Source of the DNA: Prevotellaceae bacterium UBA7028
GTDB lineage: Bacteria > Bacteroidota > Bacteroidia > Bacteroidales > Bacteroidaceae
Length of the DNA: 52,397 bases
Direction: 5' to 3'
NCBI GenBank assembly: GCA_002494215.1
Contig: DLBF01000049.1
Location: forward strand, 1-52,397
Shown: positions 23,431 to 32,751 of the stretch, one piece after another
Layout: each line of letters opens with the position of its first letter
How positions within the stretch are numbered: the stretch's first letter is position 1
Notes under the pieces: model-generated
Databases searched by the model: none
Seen by the model: only the letters and a program-made list of their open reading frames with translations
What the model was told of the DNA's origin: nothing
Program-made: the position numbers and the translations under genes

Positions 23431-26058
23431 GTGAAACGAATATACCTTGTTATATTATTATTGACGACACTGCTATCGGATGTATGTGGTCAGGTGGGGC
23501 AGCGTGAAATAAAGCCTGTAATAGACTATAGTCGTTCGCCGCGTACCTATTATATCGCTAATATAGCTATAGATGGCATAAAGAACTACGATGAATATTT
23601 GTTGTTGGGACTCAGTGGCTTGAATGTCGGTCAGTCTATCACAATACCTGGTGAGGAAATATCTAACGTGGTTAAACGTTACTGGCGAAACGGTTTGTTC
23701 AGTAGCGTTGCAATCAGTGTGGATAGTTTGGTTAATGACTCGGTATATTTGCACATTCAGCTTGCACAAAGACCCAGAATATCCGAGATAAACTATAGTG
23801 GCGTAAGAAAAGGTGAACGTGACGAATTGCAGGAAAAGCTGGGTTTGATAAAAGACAACCAGTTGACACCTAATATGTTGGACCGCGCGAAGATTCTTTG
23901 TGAGAGGTATTTCTCTGATAAGGGGTTCAAGAATGCAGTGGTTAATATTCTGCAGCGTGATGACGCCAGCCATCCAGATAAGGTGATTCTGGATGTCAAC
24001 GTGGAGAAGAAAGACAAGGTGAAGGTTCATAGAATCTATATTTCGGGAAACCAGAGCCTGAAGACGGGCAAGATAAAGGGTAACTTGATAAAGTCAGGTA
24101 TTCTTAAGAAGATTCACGAGAAGGGTTCCTTGGCAGGTTGGTTCCGCAGCAAGAAATTCACAGACAGCAGGTATAAGGAGGCAAAGGAGAACTTGATGTC
24201 GAAATATGCCGAACTGGGTTATATGGATGCCATCTTGGTTTCTGACAGTGTCGCTCCTCATGAGAATGATGTGGATGTATTCCTGAAGGTAGAGGAAGGC
24301 CAGAAATACTATGTGCGTAACATAGAGTGGGTCGGTAATACACTTTATCCTACGATTTACCTGAATGAATTGTTGCGCATGAAGAAGGGTGATGTGTATA
24401 ACCAAAAACTTCTGAATGACAGATTGAAGGTGGATGATGATGCTGTGGGTACCTTATATTATAATAATGGTTATATCTTCTCGCAACTTGATCCTGTAGT
24501 AGTGGATGTGGTGGAGGATTCTGTGGACTTGGAGATGCGTATCTTTGAGGGCACTCAGGCACATATCAGCCATGTAAGAATATCTGGAAACGACCGAGTT
24601 TACGAGAACGTTGTACGTAGGGAGTTAAGAAATAAACCCGGCGACCTCTTCTCTATGGAAGCATTAAAGCGTTCATACAGAGAAATTGCATCAATGGGAC
24701 ATTTTGATGCAGAAAACATCAAATATGATATTCAGCCTAATGCAGCTAATGGAACAGTGGATCTTGATTGGGGACTTACTACCAAGAGTAATGACCAGGT
24801 TGAGTTCTCGCTGGGTTATGGCCAGACAGGTGTGGTAGGTAAGATCGGTTTGAAGTTTGGTAACTTCTGTATGGCCAATCTGTTTAAAAAGAATGGCATA
24901 AGAAGAGGTGTTCTGCCTCAGGGTAATGGCGAGACCTTCAGTATCAGTGGTCAGACCAACGGTAGGTATTACCAGCAGTATAGTGTTAGCTATGTTAATC
25001 CTTGGTTCGGTGGAAAGCGTCCTAATACATTCAGTTTCGGTGCTTCGTTCAGTAAGTACACCGACATTAGCGATAACTATTATAATTCTGCCTACTATAA
25101 TAACTATTACAGCTATTTGTATGGCTATGGATATGGTAATGGCTATGGTAACTATTACGAGAACTATTACGATCCGGATAAGCGTTTCATGACTTTCAGT
25201 TTCAGCCTCGGATGGGGAAAGCGCTTGCGTTGGCCTGATGACTGGTTCAACTTCTATGCTGATATCAGCTATACCCGATACATGCTGAAGGATTGGCAAT
25301 ACTTCCTTATTAACAATGGTAACTGTAACAATATCAGCCTTGGTCTGACGTTGAGCAGAAACAGCGTAATTAATCCTATCTTCCCTCGTAATGGTTCGGA
25401 ATTCCAGTTGAGTGTAACGCTGACTCCTCCATATAGCTTATTTGATAAGAAGGATTATGCGAGTCTGGGAAATGATTATAATAGCGAGAATTATCAGCAG
25501 GAGATGCAGGAGAAGCACAGATGGATAGAGTATCATAAGTGGAAGCTGAAGCACCGTACTTATACAGCTCTTTCCAACGGCAATAAGTGTTTTGTTTTGT
25601 CCACTCGTGTCGAGCTTGGTCTGCTCGGACATTATAACAAGAATAAACGCTCTCCGTTCGAAACCTACTATATGGGTGGCGATGGTATGAGTGGATATAG
25701 TTCAACATATGCAACGGAGACCATTGGATTGCGTGGTTATGACAATGGCTCTCTTACGCCAAACGGTTATAATGGTTATGCCTACGACAGATTCTCTTTG
25801 GAGGTCCGCTATCCTTTCATGCTTAGTCCTAGTACAAATATCTATGGTCTTGCCTTCGTGGAAGGTGGTAATGCGTGGGATGACATAAAGAAATTCAATC
25901 CCTTCGATATGAAGAAATCTGCCGGTGTGGGCGTTCGTATCTTCTTGCCCATGGTGGGTATGTTAGGTATTGATTGGGCATATGGCTTTGATTCTGTATT
26001 CGGCTCAAGAACATATAGCGGTAGTCACTTCCACTTTGTTTTGGGACAAGAGTTTTAA
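23431..26058 (+). CDS. bamA: Outer-membrane assembly factor BamA (Omp85)
   Basis: Inserts beta-barrel proteins into the outer membrane. About 875 residues: signal peptide, periplasmic POTRA domains (first from YIANIAIDGIKNYDEYLL; further ones at ISEINYSGVRKGERDEL, VHRIYISGNQSLKTG, VRNIEWVGNTLYP and ISHVRISGNDRVYENVVRREL, so five), then a 16-strand barrel ending in HFHFVLGQEF with the terminal Phe. No ATG fits. GTG 23431 gives a proper signal peptide (MKRIYLVILLLTTLLSDVCG), and TTG 23422 is the alternative. A Tyr/Asn/Gly-rich loop lies at about 550-582. Confidence 0.93.
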   Translation: MKRIYLVILLLTTLLSDVCGQVGQREIKPVIDYSRSPRTYYIANIAIDGIKNYDEYLLLGLSGLNVGQSITIPGEEISNVVKRYWRNGLFSSVAISVDSLVNDSVYLHIQLAQRPRISEINYSGVRKGERDELQEKLGLIKDNQLTPNMLDRAKILCERYFSDKGFKNAVVNILQRDDASHPDKVILDVNVEKKDKVKVHRIYISGNQSLKTGKIKGNLIKSGILKKIHEKGSLAGWFRSKKFTDSRYKEAKENLMSKYAELGYMDAILVSDSVAPHENDVDVFLKVEEGQKYYVRNIEWVGNTLYPTIYLNELLRMKKGDVYNQKLLNDRLKVDDDAVGTLYYNNGYIFSQLDPVVVDVVEDSVDLEMRIFEGTQAHISHVRISGNDRVYENVVRRELRNKPGDLFSMEALKRSYREIASMGHFDAENIKYDIQPNAANGTVDLDWGLTTKSNDQVEFSLGYGQTGVVGKIGLKFGNFCMANLFKKNGIRRGVLPQGNGETFSISGQTNGRYYQQYSVSYVNPWFGGKRPNTFSFGASFSKYTDISDNYYNSAYYNNYYSYLYGYGYGNGYGNYYENYYDPDKRFMTFSFSLGWGKRLRWPDDWFNFYADISYTRYMLKDWQYFLINNGNCNNISLGLTLSRNSVINPIFPRNGSEFQLSVTLTPPYSLFDKKDYASLGNDYNSENYQQEMQEKHRWIEYHKWKLKHRTYTALSNGNKCFVLSTRVELGLLGHYNKNKRSPFETYYMGGDGMSGYSSTYATETIGLRGYDNGSLTPNGYNGYAYDRFSLEVRYPFMLSPSTNIYGLAFVEGGNAWDDIKKFNPFDMKKSAGVGVRIFLPMVGMLGIDWAYGFDSVFGSRTYSGSHFHFVLGQEF

Positions 26059-26082
26059 TAACACATATCATAATTTACGTAT

Positions 26083-26589
26083 ATGAAAAAGCTATTTTTG
26101 ATTTTAATGGTAATGACAAGTGTCAATGCAATGGCACAGAAGTTTGCCCTGATAGATATGGAATATATATTGAAAAATGTTCCTGCTTACGAACGTGCCA
26201 ATGAGCAGTTGAATCAGGTAAGCAAGAAGTGGCAGGCTGAAGTGGATGCCTTAACACAGGAGGCTCAGACATTGTATAAGAATTACCAGTCTGAGGCTGT
26301 CTTCCTGAGCAATGAGCAGAAGACCCAGCGCGAGGAGGCTATTGTTGCTAAAGAGAAGGAAGCTGCAGAGTTGAAGAGAAAGTACTTCGGCCCTGAAGGC
26401 GAATTGTACAAGAAGCGCGAAAGCCTGATGACTCCTATACAGGACGAAATCTACAATGCCGTGAAGGATATCTCTGACTTAAAGGGCTATAGTCTGATTT
26501 TGGACCGCGCCAGTGATGCCGGCATTATTTACGCCAATCCCAAGATTGACATTTCTAACGAGGTACTATCCAAGTTGGGATATAACTAA
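26083..26589 (+). CDS. OmpH/Skp family periplasmic chaperone (copy 1)
   Basis: Holdase for unfolded outer-membrane proteins on their way to BamA. 168 residues: signal peptide ending AMAQ, a short strand FALIDMEYIL, then a long charged coiled coil (about 40-110; the tentacle hairpin) and the closing strands LILDRASDAGIIYANPKIDIS. First of three tandem paralogues behind bamA. Being the most diverged from the other two in the coiled coil (KKWQAEVDALTQEA), it may not be redundant. Confidence 0.9.
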   Translation: MKKLFLILMVMTSVNAMAQKFALIDMEYILKNVPAYERANEQLNQVSKKWQAEVDALTQEAQTLYKNYQSEAVFLSNEQKTQREEAIVAKEKEAAELKRKYFGPEGELYKKRESLMTPIQDEIYNAVKDISDLKGYSLILDRASDAGIIYANPKIDISNEVLSKLGYN

Positions 26590-26638
26590 GCGAATATATT
26601 TTTAACGAATAATTAATAACAAATAATAAGACAAGATT

Positions 26639-27139
26639 ATGAAGAAATTATTGATTGCTATCTTGATGATAGCTCCCCTGAGTGTGAATGCTCAGAAGTT
26701 TGCTCATTTCAACAGTGGTGACATCATTTCTAACATGAAGGAGTTCACTGCTGCTACAGAAGAGATTCAGTCAATGGCTAAGCAGTATGAGGATGATATC
26801 AAGTTGATGCAGGAAGAACTGCAGAAGAAAAGCGAGGAGTACCAGAAAGAGCAGGCTAAGCTGTTGGATAATGTTAAGCAGCGTCGTGAGCAGGAACTTC
26901 AGGATCTGTATCAGCGTCTGCAGCAGTCTTACCAGGACAATCAACAGGCTCTGGAGAAGGCTCGCCAGGAGAAGTTCGGTGTTATTAACGAGAAGGTTCT
27001 GGCTGCTGTGAAGAAAGTGGGTGAAGAAGGTGGCTATGTTTATGTCGTTGATATCAGCACTGGTGTTATCCCCTTTGTTAACACACAATTGAGCACCGAT
27101 ATATCTGCTCAGATTAAGAAAGAGCTTGGTATTCAATAA
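26639..27139 (+). CDS. OmpH/Skp family periplasmic chaperone (copy 2)
   Basis: 166 residues with the same architecture: signal peptide ending VNAQ, the strand FAHFNSGDIISNM, a Gln/Glu/Lys-rich coiled coil (about 45-115) and the C-terminal strands YVYVVDISTGVIPFVNTQ. It lies 49 bp after copy 1 and 16 bp before copy 3. Likely a Skp-type trimer that hands clients to BamA. Confidence 0.9.
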   Translation: MKKLLIAILMIAPLSVNAQKFAHFNSGDIISNMKEFTAATEEIQSMAKQYEDDIKLMQEELQKKSEEYQKEQAKLLDNVKQRREQELQDLYQRLQQSYQDNQQALEKARQEKFGVINEKVLAAVKKVGEEGGYVYVVDISTGVIPFVNTQLSTDISAQIKKELGIQ

Positions 27140-27155
27140 TAATAAATAAAGAAAT

Positions 27156-27683
27156 ATGAAACGCCTATTTGTATTTCTCTTCGTTGTAATTCCTATCGTT
27201 GCCTCTGCTCAGATACAGTTTGGCTATTTAAGCTACCAGCAGGTAATAAAGGAAATGCCCGAGTACACTCAGGCTATGCAGGAATTGCAGACATTAAAGG
27301 CCAAGTACGACGAGGAGGCAGCAAGGGGAGAGGCTGAGTTCCAGAAGAAGTTTGTTGACTTCCTGCAGGGACAGAAGGACTTCCCTCAGACCATTATGCA
27401 GAAGCGACAGGCTGAACTGCAGACGTTAATGGATAATGGAGTTGCTTTCCGTGTACAGGTACAGAGCTTGTTAGCCCAGGCCGAGAAAGACCTGGTTGCT
27501 GAGGTACAGAAGAAGCTGAATAGGGTTCTTCTTGAAATTGGCGTGGAATATGGATATGGTTTTATCCTGAATACTGACGATAACGCTTGCCCTTACATTA
27601 ATCCTGTTGTTGGCGTAGATGTAACAGAACTAGTACGCCAGAAACTGGGGACAGCGGTGTCACCTCAAGATGAACACAAATAA
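27156..27683 (+). CDS. OmpH/Skp family periplasmic chaperone (copy 3)
   Basis: 175 residues: signal peptide ending VASAQ, the strand FGYLSYQQVIKEM, a coiled coil of about 45-115 that is shorter and more interrupted (FLQGQKDFPQ), and closing strands YGFILNTDDNACPYINP. The 3' end overlaps murI by 14 bp. Two Skp genes behind bamA is the usual Bacteroidales number as I recall it; this third one looks like an extra duplicate. Confidence 0.87.
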   Translation: MKRLFVFLFVVIPIVASAQIQFGYLSYQQVIKEMPEYTQAMQELQTLKAKYDEEAARGEAEFQKKFVDFLQGQKDFPQTIMQKRQAELQTLMDNGVAFRVQVQSLLAQAEKDLVAEVQKKLNRVLLEIGVEYGYGFILNTDDNACPYINPVVGVDVTELVRQKLGTAVSPQDEHK

Positions 27684-28518
27684 TAAGTTCCCACAAACGC
27701 CAGGCCCGATAGGAATTTTTGATTCGGGCTATGGAGGTCTAACAATACTGCGGCAGATACGTTCGTTAATGCCGCAGTATGATTATTTGTACCTGGGAGA
27801 CAATGCTCGTGCTCCGTATGGTACACGTTCGTTTGACATTGTTTACGAGTTTACGTTACAGGCCGTACAGTACCTCTTTGCCCGGGGATGCCATCTTGTT
27901 ATTTTAGGCTGTAACACAGCATCGGCAAAGGCCTTGCGTAGCATACAGCAGAATGACCTTCCGCAAATGGATTCCCATCGACGTGTACTTGGCGTCATTC
28001 GTCCAACCGTTGAGGTCTTGGGAGGTATCTCTCAAAGCCGTCATGTTGGTATTATGGCTACTATGGGTACGATACGCAGTGCTACATACGATTTAGAGAT
28101 TGCCAAGTTGCATCCCGATATACATGTCACGGGCGAGGCTTGCCCTATGTGGGTTCCTTTGGTAGAGAATGACGAATACGATGGCCCGGGTGCAGATTAC
28201 TTTGTAAAGAAGAATATTGATAGCCTGCTCAGTCGTGATCCACAGATTGATAGTGTTATATTAGGTTGCACACACTATCCTCTTTTAATTGAGAAGATCC
28301 GAAAGTATATGCCATCCAATATTCATGTTATTGAACAAGGGTATTATGTGGCCAATAGCTTGCAGGATTATCTGAACCGTCATCCCGAGATGGAAGAACG
28401 GATTACCCAGGGCGGTTCAACAACGTATTTAACCACAGAGCAAGCCGAGGAATTTCAGAGTAAAGCAGCAGCCTTTATTGGTGAGCCGCTCACGGCAGAA
28501 AGAGTACATTTGGAATAG
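27670..28518 (+). CDS. murI: Glutamate racemase
   Basis: Supplies D-glutamate for peptidoglycan. 282 residues with IGIFDSGYGGLTIL (14-27), the first catalytic cysteine in ILGCNTASA (Cys81) and the second in ILGCTHYPLL (Cys200), so both bases of the two-base mechanism are present. It overlaps the third skp gene by 14 bp and is followed by gtrA after one base; the whole run from uppS is likely one transcript. Confidence 0.95.
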   Translation: MNTNNKFPQTPGPIGIFDSGYGGLTILRQIRSLMPQYDYLYLGDNARAPYGTRSFDIVYEFTLQAVQYLFARGCHLVILGCNTASAKALRSIQQNDLPQMDSHRRVLGVIRPTVEVLGGISQSRHVGIMATMGTIRSATYDLEIAKLHPDIHVTGEACPMWVPLVENDEYDGPGADYFVKKNIDSLLSRDPQIDSVILGCTHYPLLIEKIRKYMPSNIHVIEQGYYVANSLQDYLNRHPEMEERITQGGSTTYLTTEQAEEFQSKAAAFIGEPLTAERVHLE

Positions 28519-28519
28519 G

Positions 28520-28936
28520 ATGAAAAAGATAAAGGAGTTACTTAGTCAGAAGGAGGTTCAGCAGTTTCTTCGTTTCTGTATTGTAGGTGGCACATGTGCC
28601 ATGATAGATGCTGCTGTATTCTATGTGGTGAGGCTTTTTGCTCCTTACCAGGTAGCACTCATTTCGGGTTACCTCATCTCTTTCTGTGTTAACTACTTCC
28701 TCACTGTTTATTGGACGTTTAAGACCAGCCCGTCCGTACATAACCTTATAGGTATTATCGGTGCCCATATGTTCAACCTGTTTGTGGTTCGCATGGGACT
28801 TATGTGGCTGTTTGTTGAGGCATTCGGATTGGACGACTCCGTTGCTTATATACCTATGGCTATTATCAGCGCTGTAACAAATTTTATTGTGATACGCGCT
28901 GTTGTCAAGTTCTCCAAGAAAAAGAAGAACAACTAA
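28520..28936 (+). CDS. GtrA-family membrane protein
   Basis: 138 residues with four hydrophobic helices (FLRFCIVGGTCAMIDAAVFYVV, VALISGYLISFCVNYFLTVYW, NLIGIIGAHMFNLFVVRMGL, AYIPMAIISAVTNFIVIRAVV) and a basic tail KFSKKKKNN. GtrA-like proteins are thought to flip or deliver lipid-linked sugars for cell-surface glycans. I start at ATG 28520, one base after the murI stop; the open frame begins earlier only at a TTG. Convergent with a GT39-like glycosyltransferase, a plausible functional neighbour. Confidence 0.85.
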   Translation: MKKIKELLSQKEVQQFLRFCIVGGTCAMIDAAVFYVVRLFAPYQVALISGYLISFCVNYFLTVYWTFKTSPSVHNLIGIIGAHMFNLFVVRMGLMWLFVEAFGLDDSVAYIPMAIISAVTNFIVIRAVVKFSKKKKNN

Positions 28937-28961
28937 TCAGTATACTTTAAGTAACTGTCTT

Positions 28962-30479
28962 TTATGGCTTCCTCTCGTAAACCAGCATCCGTTGGTTTAC
29001 GGTTACGGGCTCCATGACGTATTGCAGTAATATTCGCGGATAGGTGAGGTTCCAAAGGAACTTGTGCGGAGTGGTAATCAGCCTGTAGCGGAACAACTCC
29101 TCCTTGTCGTATATGCAATGAAAGTTGCTTGGTATGGGCGCATCATAGTATTCGTGACATGTTACGATGGCTCCAATCTCACGCACTAAGTATTTGACCT
29201 TACCTGAGGCAACCCATTCTGCCTGCTCCTTTTTGATTTCTGGATCCAGAATGCTGGAGATAAAGAAGTTTTTGTTGGGTGGCAGGTGACGTGTGTGCTG
29301 ATAAATGCCAGTGTCGTATGAACTGAAAGTGAGCACTTCGCTGTCATCGCTCTTGTTTGCATTGATGATCTCGGCCATTTCCAGTACACTTTTTGGGAAG
29401 GTACCGTTTATGAGTGTAACTAAGTTCCAGTTGGTTGCAGCTGATGTAATGCCGATGAGTGCTATAATTATGTATGTTCGGGTTGTGGGTATGTGATTCC
29501 TGAAGAAGTAAATAACCAACGGAGAGAATACGTACATCAACAGGAAATAATAGAATTGCACGGTCATTGTTGCAAAAGAAAGCAGCAGAATGCCATACGT
29601 ACCCAATACAAGAAGCTTTACCTCCCAGCGTGCACGCACAAAGTATATAGGTAGTGTCAGTACTGCCCATATAGATAGTTTCATGAGTGGGAACCACCAG
29701 AAATCAGGTTCGCCGTTGGTGGCTGTGCCGTGGTATTGGAAGATATTGACCATAAAGTATGAATCAATAAGTGCCTCTACCGTTCCGTGTGCTATGAAGT
29801 ATGCCAAAACGGGTATTGTTGCCAGAATTACTCCGGCGATAACCCATAAAACGATATTCCAAAGTTCCTTCAGTTGCTGATGTTTCCATGCAATGAAGGC
29901 AAGTGCCATAATGCCACCAATGTAGAAGAATAGGATGTTGAATTTCGTCCAGAAAATAAGTCCTAATCCAACTCCTATAATCAGTGACTGCCACCAATGC
30001 GGGGTTTTCCTGTTCTTGGCAAAACGTAGCATGAAGTATAGGCAATGAGCCAGAATAGGTAGCGAGAATTCCTCAACACTGTCCCCGTAATAGAAAAGGT
30101 CCGATGATAAAGCGAGCCATCCTATCAGGCATGCCAGCGGCAATGTAACTTTGGAAGATGAGAAAAGCCGTATTGTACGTAGCGAGTACCACATAAAGCA
30201 GAAGCTACATAATATCTCAATAAGGTAGATTCCTACGAAGCTGCTACGCGATAGCATAGCCGCCATTTCGTGCATAAGGTAAAGAACGGGTCCCTTATGG
30301 TCGAAAATATCTACATACAGTTCCCTCCCGCTTAACATGGCATTGCCTATAGTCATATAGACATTAGCATCGTCCCATGGGTTTAGCGGATATAGGAAAG
30401 AACATGTGCTGAATAACGTGGTGATAAACAGTGCAAAAACAGAGAGGAACAGAGGTTCCTGATAGTTAGTGTACTTCAT
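28962..30479 (-). CDS. GT39/ArnT-like membrane glycosyltransferase
   Basis: 505 residues with about ten or more transmembrane helices and the GT-C signature in the first periplasmic loop: NPWDDANVYM with Asp-Asp (about 33-42), followed by DIFDHKGPVLY. A soluble C-terminal part follows (KVKYLVREIGAIVTCHEYYD). GT-C enzymes use polyprenyl-phosphate sugars as donors, so the gtrA gene facing it may feed it. Acceptor unknown; a PMT_2-type mannosyltransferase is the nearest family I can name. Confidence 0.78.
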   Translation of the reverse strand: MKYTNYQEPLFLSVFALFITTLFSTCSFLYPLNPWDDANVYMTIGNAMLSGRELYVDIFDHKGPVLYLMHEMAAMLSRSSFVGIYLIEILCSFCFMWYSLRTIRLFSSSKVTLPLACLIGWLALSSDLFYYGDSVEEFSLPILAHCLYFMLRFAKNRKTPHWWQSLIIGVGLGLIFWTKFNILFFYIGGIMALAFIAWKHQQLKELWNIVLWVIAGVILATIPVLAYFIAHGTVEALIDSYFMVNIFQYHGTATNGEPDFWWFPLMKLSIWAVLTLPIYFVRARWEVKLLVLGTYGILLLSFATMTVQFYYFLLMYVFSPLVIYFFRNHIPTTRTYIIIALIGITSAATNWNLVTLINGTFPKSVLEMAEIINANKSDDSEVLTFSSYDTGIYQHTRHLPPNKNFFISSILDPEIKKEQAEWVASGKVKYLVREIGAIVTCHEYYDAPIPSNFHCIYDKEELFRYRLITTPHKFLWNLTYPRILLQYVMEPVTVNQRMLVYERKP

Positions 30480-30507
30480 AAATGATAATAATTATTTTAT
30501 TTGGCGA

Positions 30508-30515
30508 CAAAAGTA
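30508..30515 (-). promoter_or_regulatory. Glycosyltransferase gene promoter, -7 box TACTTTTG
   Basis: A perfect TAnnTTTG on the minus strand 28 bases before ATG 30479. The rest of 30480-30675 is non-coding and holds this promoter and the opposing one for the DUF4837 gene. Confidence 0.6.
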
Positions 30516-30586
30516 CACCTTTATTCTGGTTCATTAATTGTTTCTGTTAAAAAAAAACAACAAGAGGGGAAGTTTTTGGGTTCCTC

Positions 30587-30618
30587 TTTGCCATTCCCGG
30601 AAAAAGAGGATACCTTTG
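30587..30618 (+). promoter_or_regulatory. Promoter of DUF4837-DUF1573-meaB operon
   Basis: TTTG at 30587-30590, a 20-bp gap, TACCTTTG at 30611-30618. The predicted start near 30624 gives a leader of about 50 nt before ATG 30676. Confidence 0.72.
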
Positions 30619-30675
30619 TGGGTGAGAATGCAAAAGGCTGAAAAGGTAGGCCTAAGGTAAAGCTAAGGAATAAAC

Positions 30676-31674
30676 ATGAGATTGTACCCCATTTTGATGT
30701 TGTTGTTCTTGCTCGTTTCTTGTACACCCCAAGACAAGAAAGCAAGGATTGTGGCCTCAAAGGGTTTGCCCAGCGAACTCCTTTTGGTGGTGGACGACAA
30801 AGTCTGGCACAGCGATATCGCGGATACACTCAAGGCAATAACTCAAGGAGCTGTTCCAGGGCTTATGCAGGAGGAACCCTATTTTAAAATGGTTAGGATA
30901 TCGTCTCGTCATTATGTCCAGACATATACTACATTCCATAGCAAGCTTTTTGTTCGTATAGACCCCAGCCTGAAGCATGCTGTGGTGGGAGTAGAAAGGA
31001 ATGTCGTGGCTCGTCCTCAAATAGAAGTTAAGGTGGCTGCACCTTCTGTTGACTCGCTTCGAGAGTTCCTCTCTGAGAATGGCATGAACATTCGACGGAT
31101 AATAGATAATGCACAGATAGAGATGCGTGCGGATAATCTTCGTAAGCATTACAATAGGGACATGGAAAAGAAGTTTTCCGCTGCCGTTGGCTATGGCATA
31201 AAAGTCCCTGAGCAAATCCAAGCCAGCAAGGTGGGTAAGAATTTTATGTGGGCAGGCTCGAATCTTAACGAGAAAGACCTTAATGTGGTTGTGTATGCCC
31301 TGCCATGGGATGGCGAGAATATTGCTGATGAGGAAAAGTTTGTAGCTTGCAGAGACTCTGTAATGCGCATGAATATTCCTGGCAGTAACCCGGACCAGTG
31401 GATGCAGACAACCAAGATAGATGGTTCTCCTATTATTTCCTCTTGCTTGCGTGAGATAGGTGGGAAAAAAGTGTATGAAGTACGTGGATTTTGGGAGATG
31501 CGAAACGGGGCTTTGGGAGGTCCTTTCGTGTCACTGACGAGTATAGACTCTGTGAATAATAAGCTAATCGTTGCTGAAGGATTTGTATATTCTCCTTCAA
31601 CAGATAAACGAGACCTCTTGCGCACGGTTGAGGCCTCTCTAAGAACATTATATAAAACAGACAAACAGAAATGA
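30676..31674 (+). CDS. DUF4837 family lipoprotein
   Basis: 332 residues with a lipoprotein signal (MLLFLLVSC, Cys16). The mature part begins with KGLPSELLLVVDDKVWHSDIADTL, typical of the DUF4837 family as I know it. The function is unknown. There are two related alpha/beta halves, each with a D-x-L strand-helix unit. It overlaps the DUF1573 gene as ATGA, so expression is coupled. Probably anchored to the inner leaflet of the outer membrane or to the periplasmic face. Confidence 0.82.
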   Translation: MRLYPILMLLFLLVSCTPQDKKARIVASKGLPSELLLVVDDKVWHSDIADTLKAITQGAVPGLMQEEPYFKMVRISSRHYVQTYTTFHSKLFVRIDPSLKHAVVGVERNVVARPQIEVKVAAPSVDSLREFLSENGMNIRRIIDNAQIEMRADNLRKHYNRDMEKKFSAAVGYGIKVPEQIQASKVGKNFMWAGSNLNEKDLNVVVYALPWDGENIADEEKFVACRDSVMRMNIPGSNPDQWMQTTKIDGSPIISSCLREIGGKKVYEVRGFWEMRNGALGGPFVSLTSIDSVNNKLIVAEGFVYSPSTDKRDLLRTVEASLRTLYKTDKQK

Positions 31675-32741
31675 GAGTGAGATATATCTTTCTTTTTCTT
31701 TTTTTGATGAGTGCTGCTATGCTGCATGCACAACCCCGCTTTGTCCCTGATGTGGAGATTAAGAAGTTGGGCGAAGTGGAATTCCAACAGCCTAAGAAGG
31801 TGGTCTTTGGCTTTACGAACAGAGGCAATCAGCCGCTGAAGATAACATCGACAAAGGCGTCTTGCGGATGTATTGACGTTTCCTATCCAACGGCAGAAAT
31901 CCCTGCAGGAAAGGGTGGGGAGATCTCCATGGTTTATGATGCCAACATCTTGGGCTCTTTTTACAAGGAGGTAGAGGTGTTTACGAATGCTTCGGAAGAG
32001 CCTGCTTACCTAACCATACAAGGGACTGTAGTGGTGGAAGTCAAGGATGTAGGAGAGGATTACCCGATAGACTTGGGCAATGTACAGATAGAGACAAACT
32101 ATCTGGAGTTTGACGATGTTCACAAAGGCGAGCATCCTGTGGTTGAAATGTCGCTTATCAACAAGGAACATACGGCTTTCCGCCCTGAGCTGATGCATCT
32201 GCCAGCCTATCTGTCGGCTCAATATATTCCAGAGAACGTGCCAGCTGGCAAGAAGGGAATCATTCGTCTGACGCTGGATAGTGACAGATTACTGCAGATG
32301 GGTCTGAATAAGACTTCGGTATATCTCTCCCGTTATATGGGTGATAAGATTAGCGATGTCAACGAGATTCAGATCTCAGCAGTTCTGCTTCCTGATTTCT
32401 CCAAGATGACTGAGGAAGAGATGGAAAATGCTCCCAAGCTGCATGTGTCGGAATCAATGGTAGAGTTTGCCGCCTTGACAGGAAAGTCGAAGGCTTCCCA
32501 TACGATTCTTGTTTATAATAACGGAAAGAGTGATTTGCATTTCGAGCAGGTACAGGTATTTAATGAAGCTGTTTCTGTAAGTTTGGGGAATAGGGTGCTC
32601 AAACCTGGTGCAAGTACAAAGCTGAAGGTTACCGTGACGCCCAAATACCTTAAGCGTGCCAAGGGAAGGCCAAGAGTCCTCTTGATTACAAACGACCCCA
32701 TGCAGCCAAAGACTGTTATTAATATTGACATCAAACCTTAA
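31671..32741 (+). CDS. DUF1573 domain protein (exported)
   Basis: 356 residues. Signal peptide ending MLHAQ. The first Ig-like DUF1573 domain (about 30-130) has the conserved TSTKASCGCIDVSYP and IPAGKGGEISMVYDAN motifs; two further Ig-like beta-sandwiches follow (VNEIQISAVLLPDF, then ILVYNNGKSDLHFEQVQVFN with KPGASTKLKVTVTP). It starts on the ATGA overlap with the DUF4837 gene and ends 10 bp before meaB. Family role not established; probably a periplasmic or surface structural domain. Confidence 0.87.
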   Translation: MRVRYIFLFLFLMSAAMLHAQPRFVPDVEIKKLGEVEFQQPKKVVFGFTNRGNQPLKITSTKASCGCIDVSYPTAEIPAGKGGEISMVYDANILGSFYKEVEVFTNASEEPAYLTIQGTVVVEVKDVGEDYPIDLGNVQIETNYLEFDDVHKGEHPVVEMSLINKEHTAFRPELMHLPAYLSAQYIPENVPAGKKGIIRLTLDSDRLLQMGLNKTSVYLSRYMGDKISDVNEIQISAVLLPDFSKMTEEEMENAPKLHVSESMVEFAALTGKSKASHTILVYNNGKSDLHFEQVQVFNEAVSVSLGNRVLKPGASTKLKVTVTPKYLKRAKGRPRVLLITNDPMQPKTVINIDIKP

Positions 32742-32751
32742 AAGACCAGAT

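Noticed and set aside
24691..25299. 202-codon Ile/Val-rich antisense frame in bamA
   Set aside because: Arises from the Tyr/Asn/Gly-rich loop codons read backwards; no signal or membrane-protein pattern.
30521..30829. 102-codon minus-strand frame before the DUF4837 gene
   Set aside because: Overlaps the well-formed promoter and the DUF4837 signal peptide; Pro/Arg/Ser-rich with no family.
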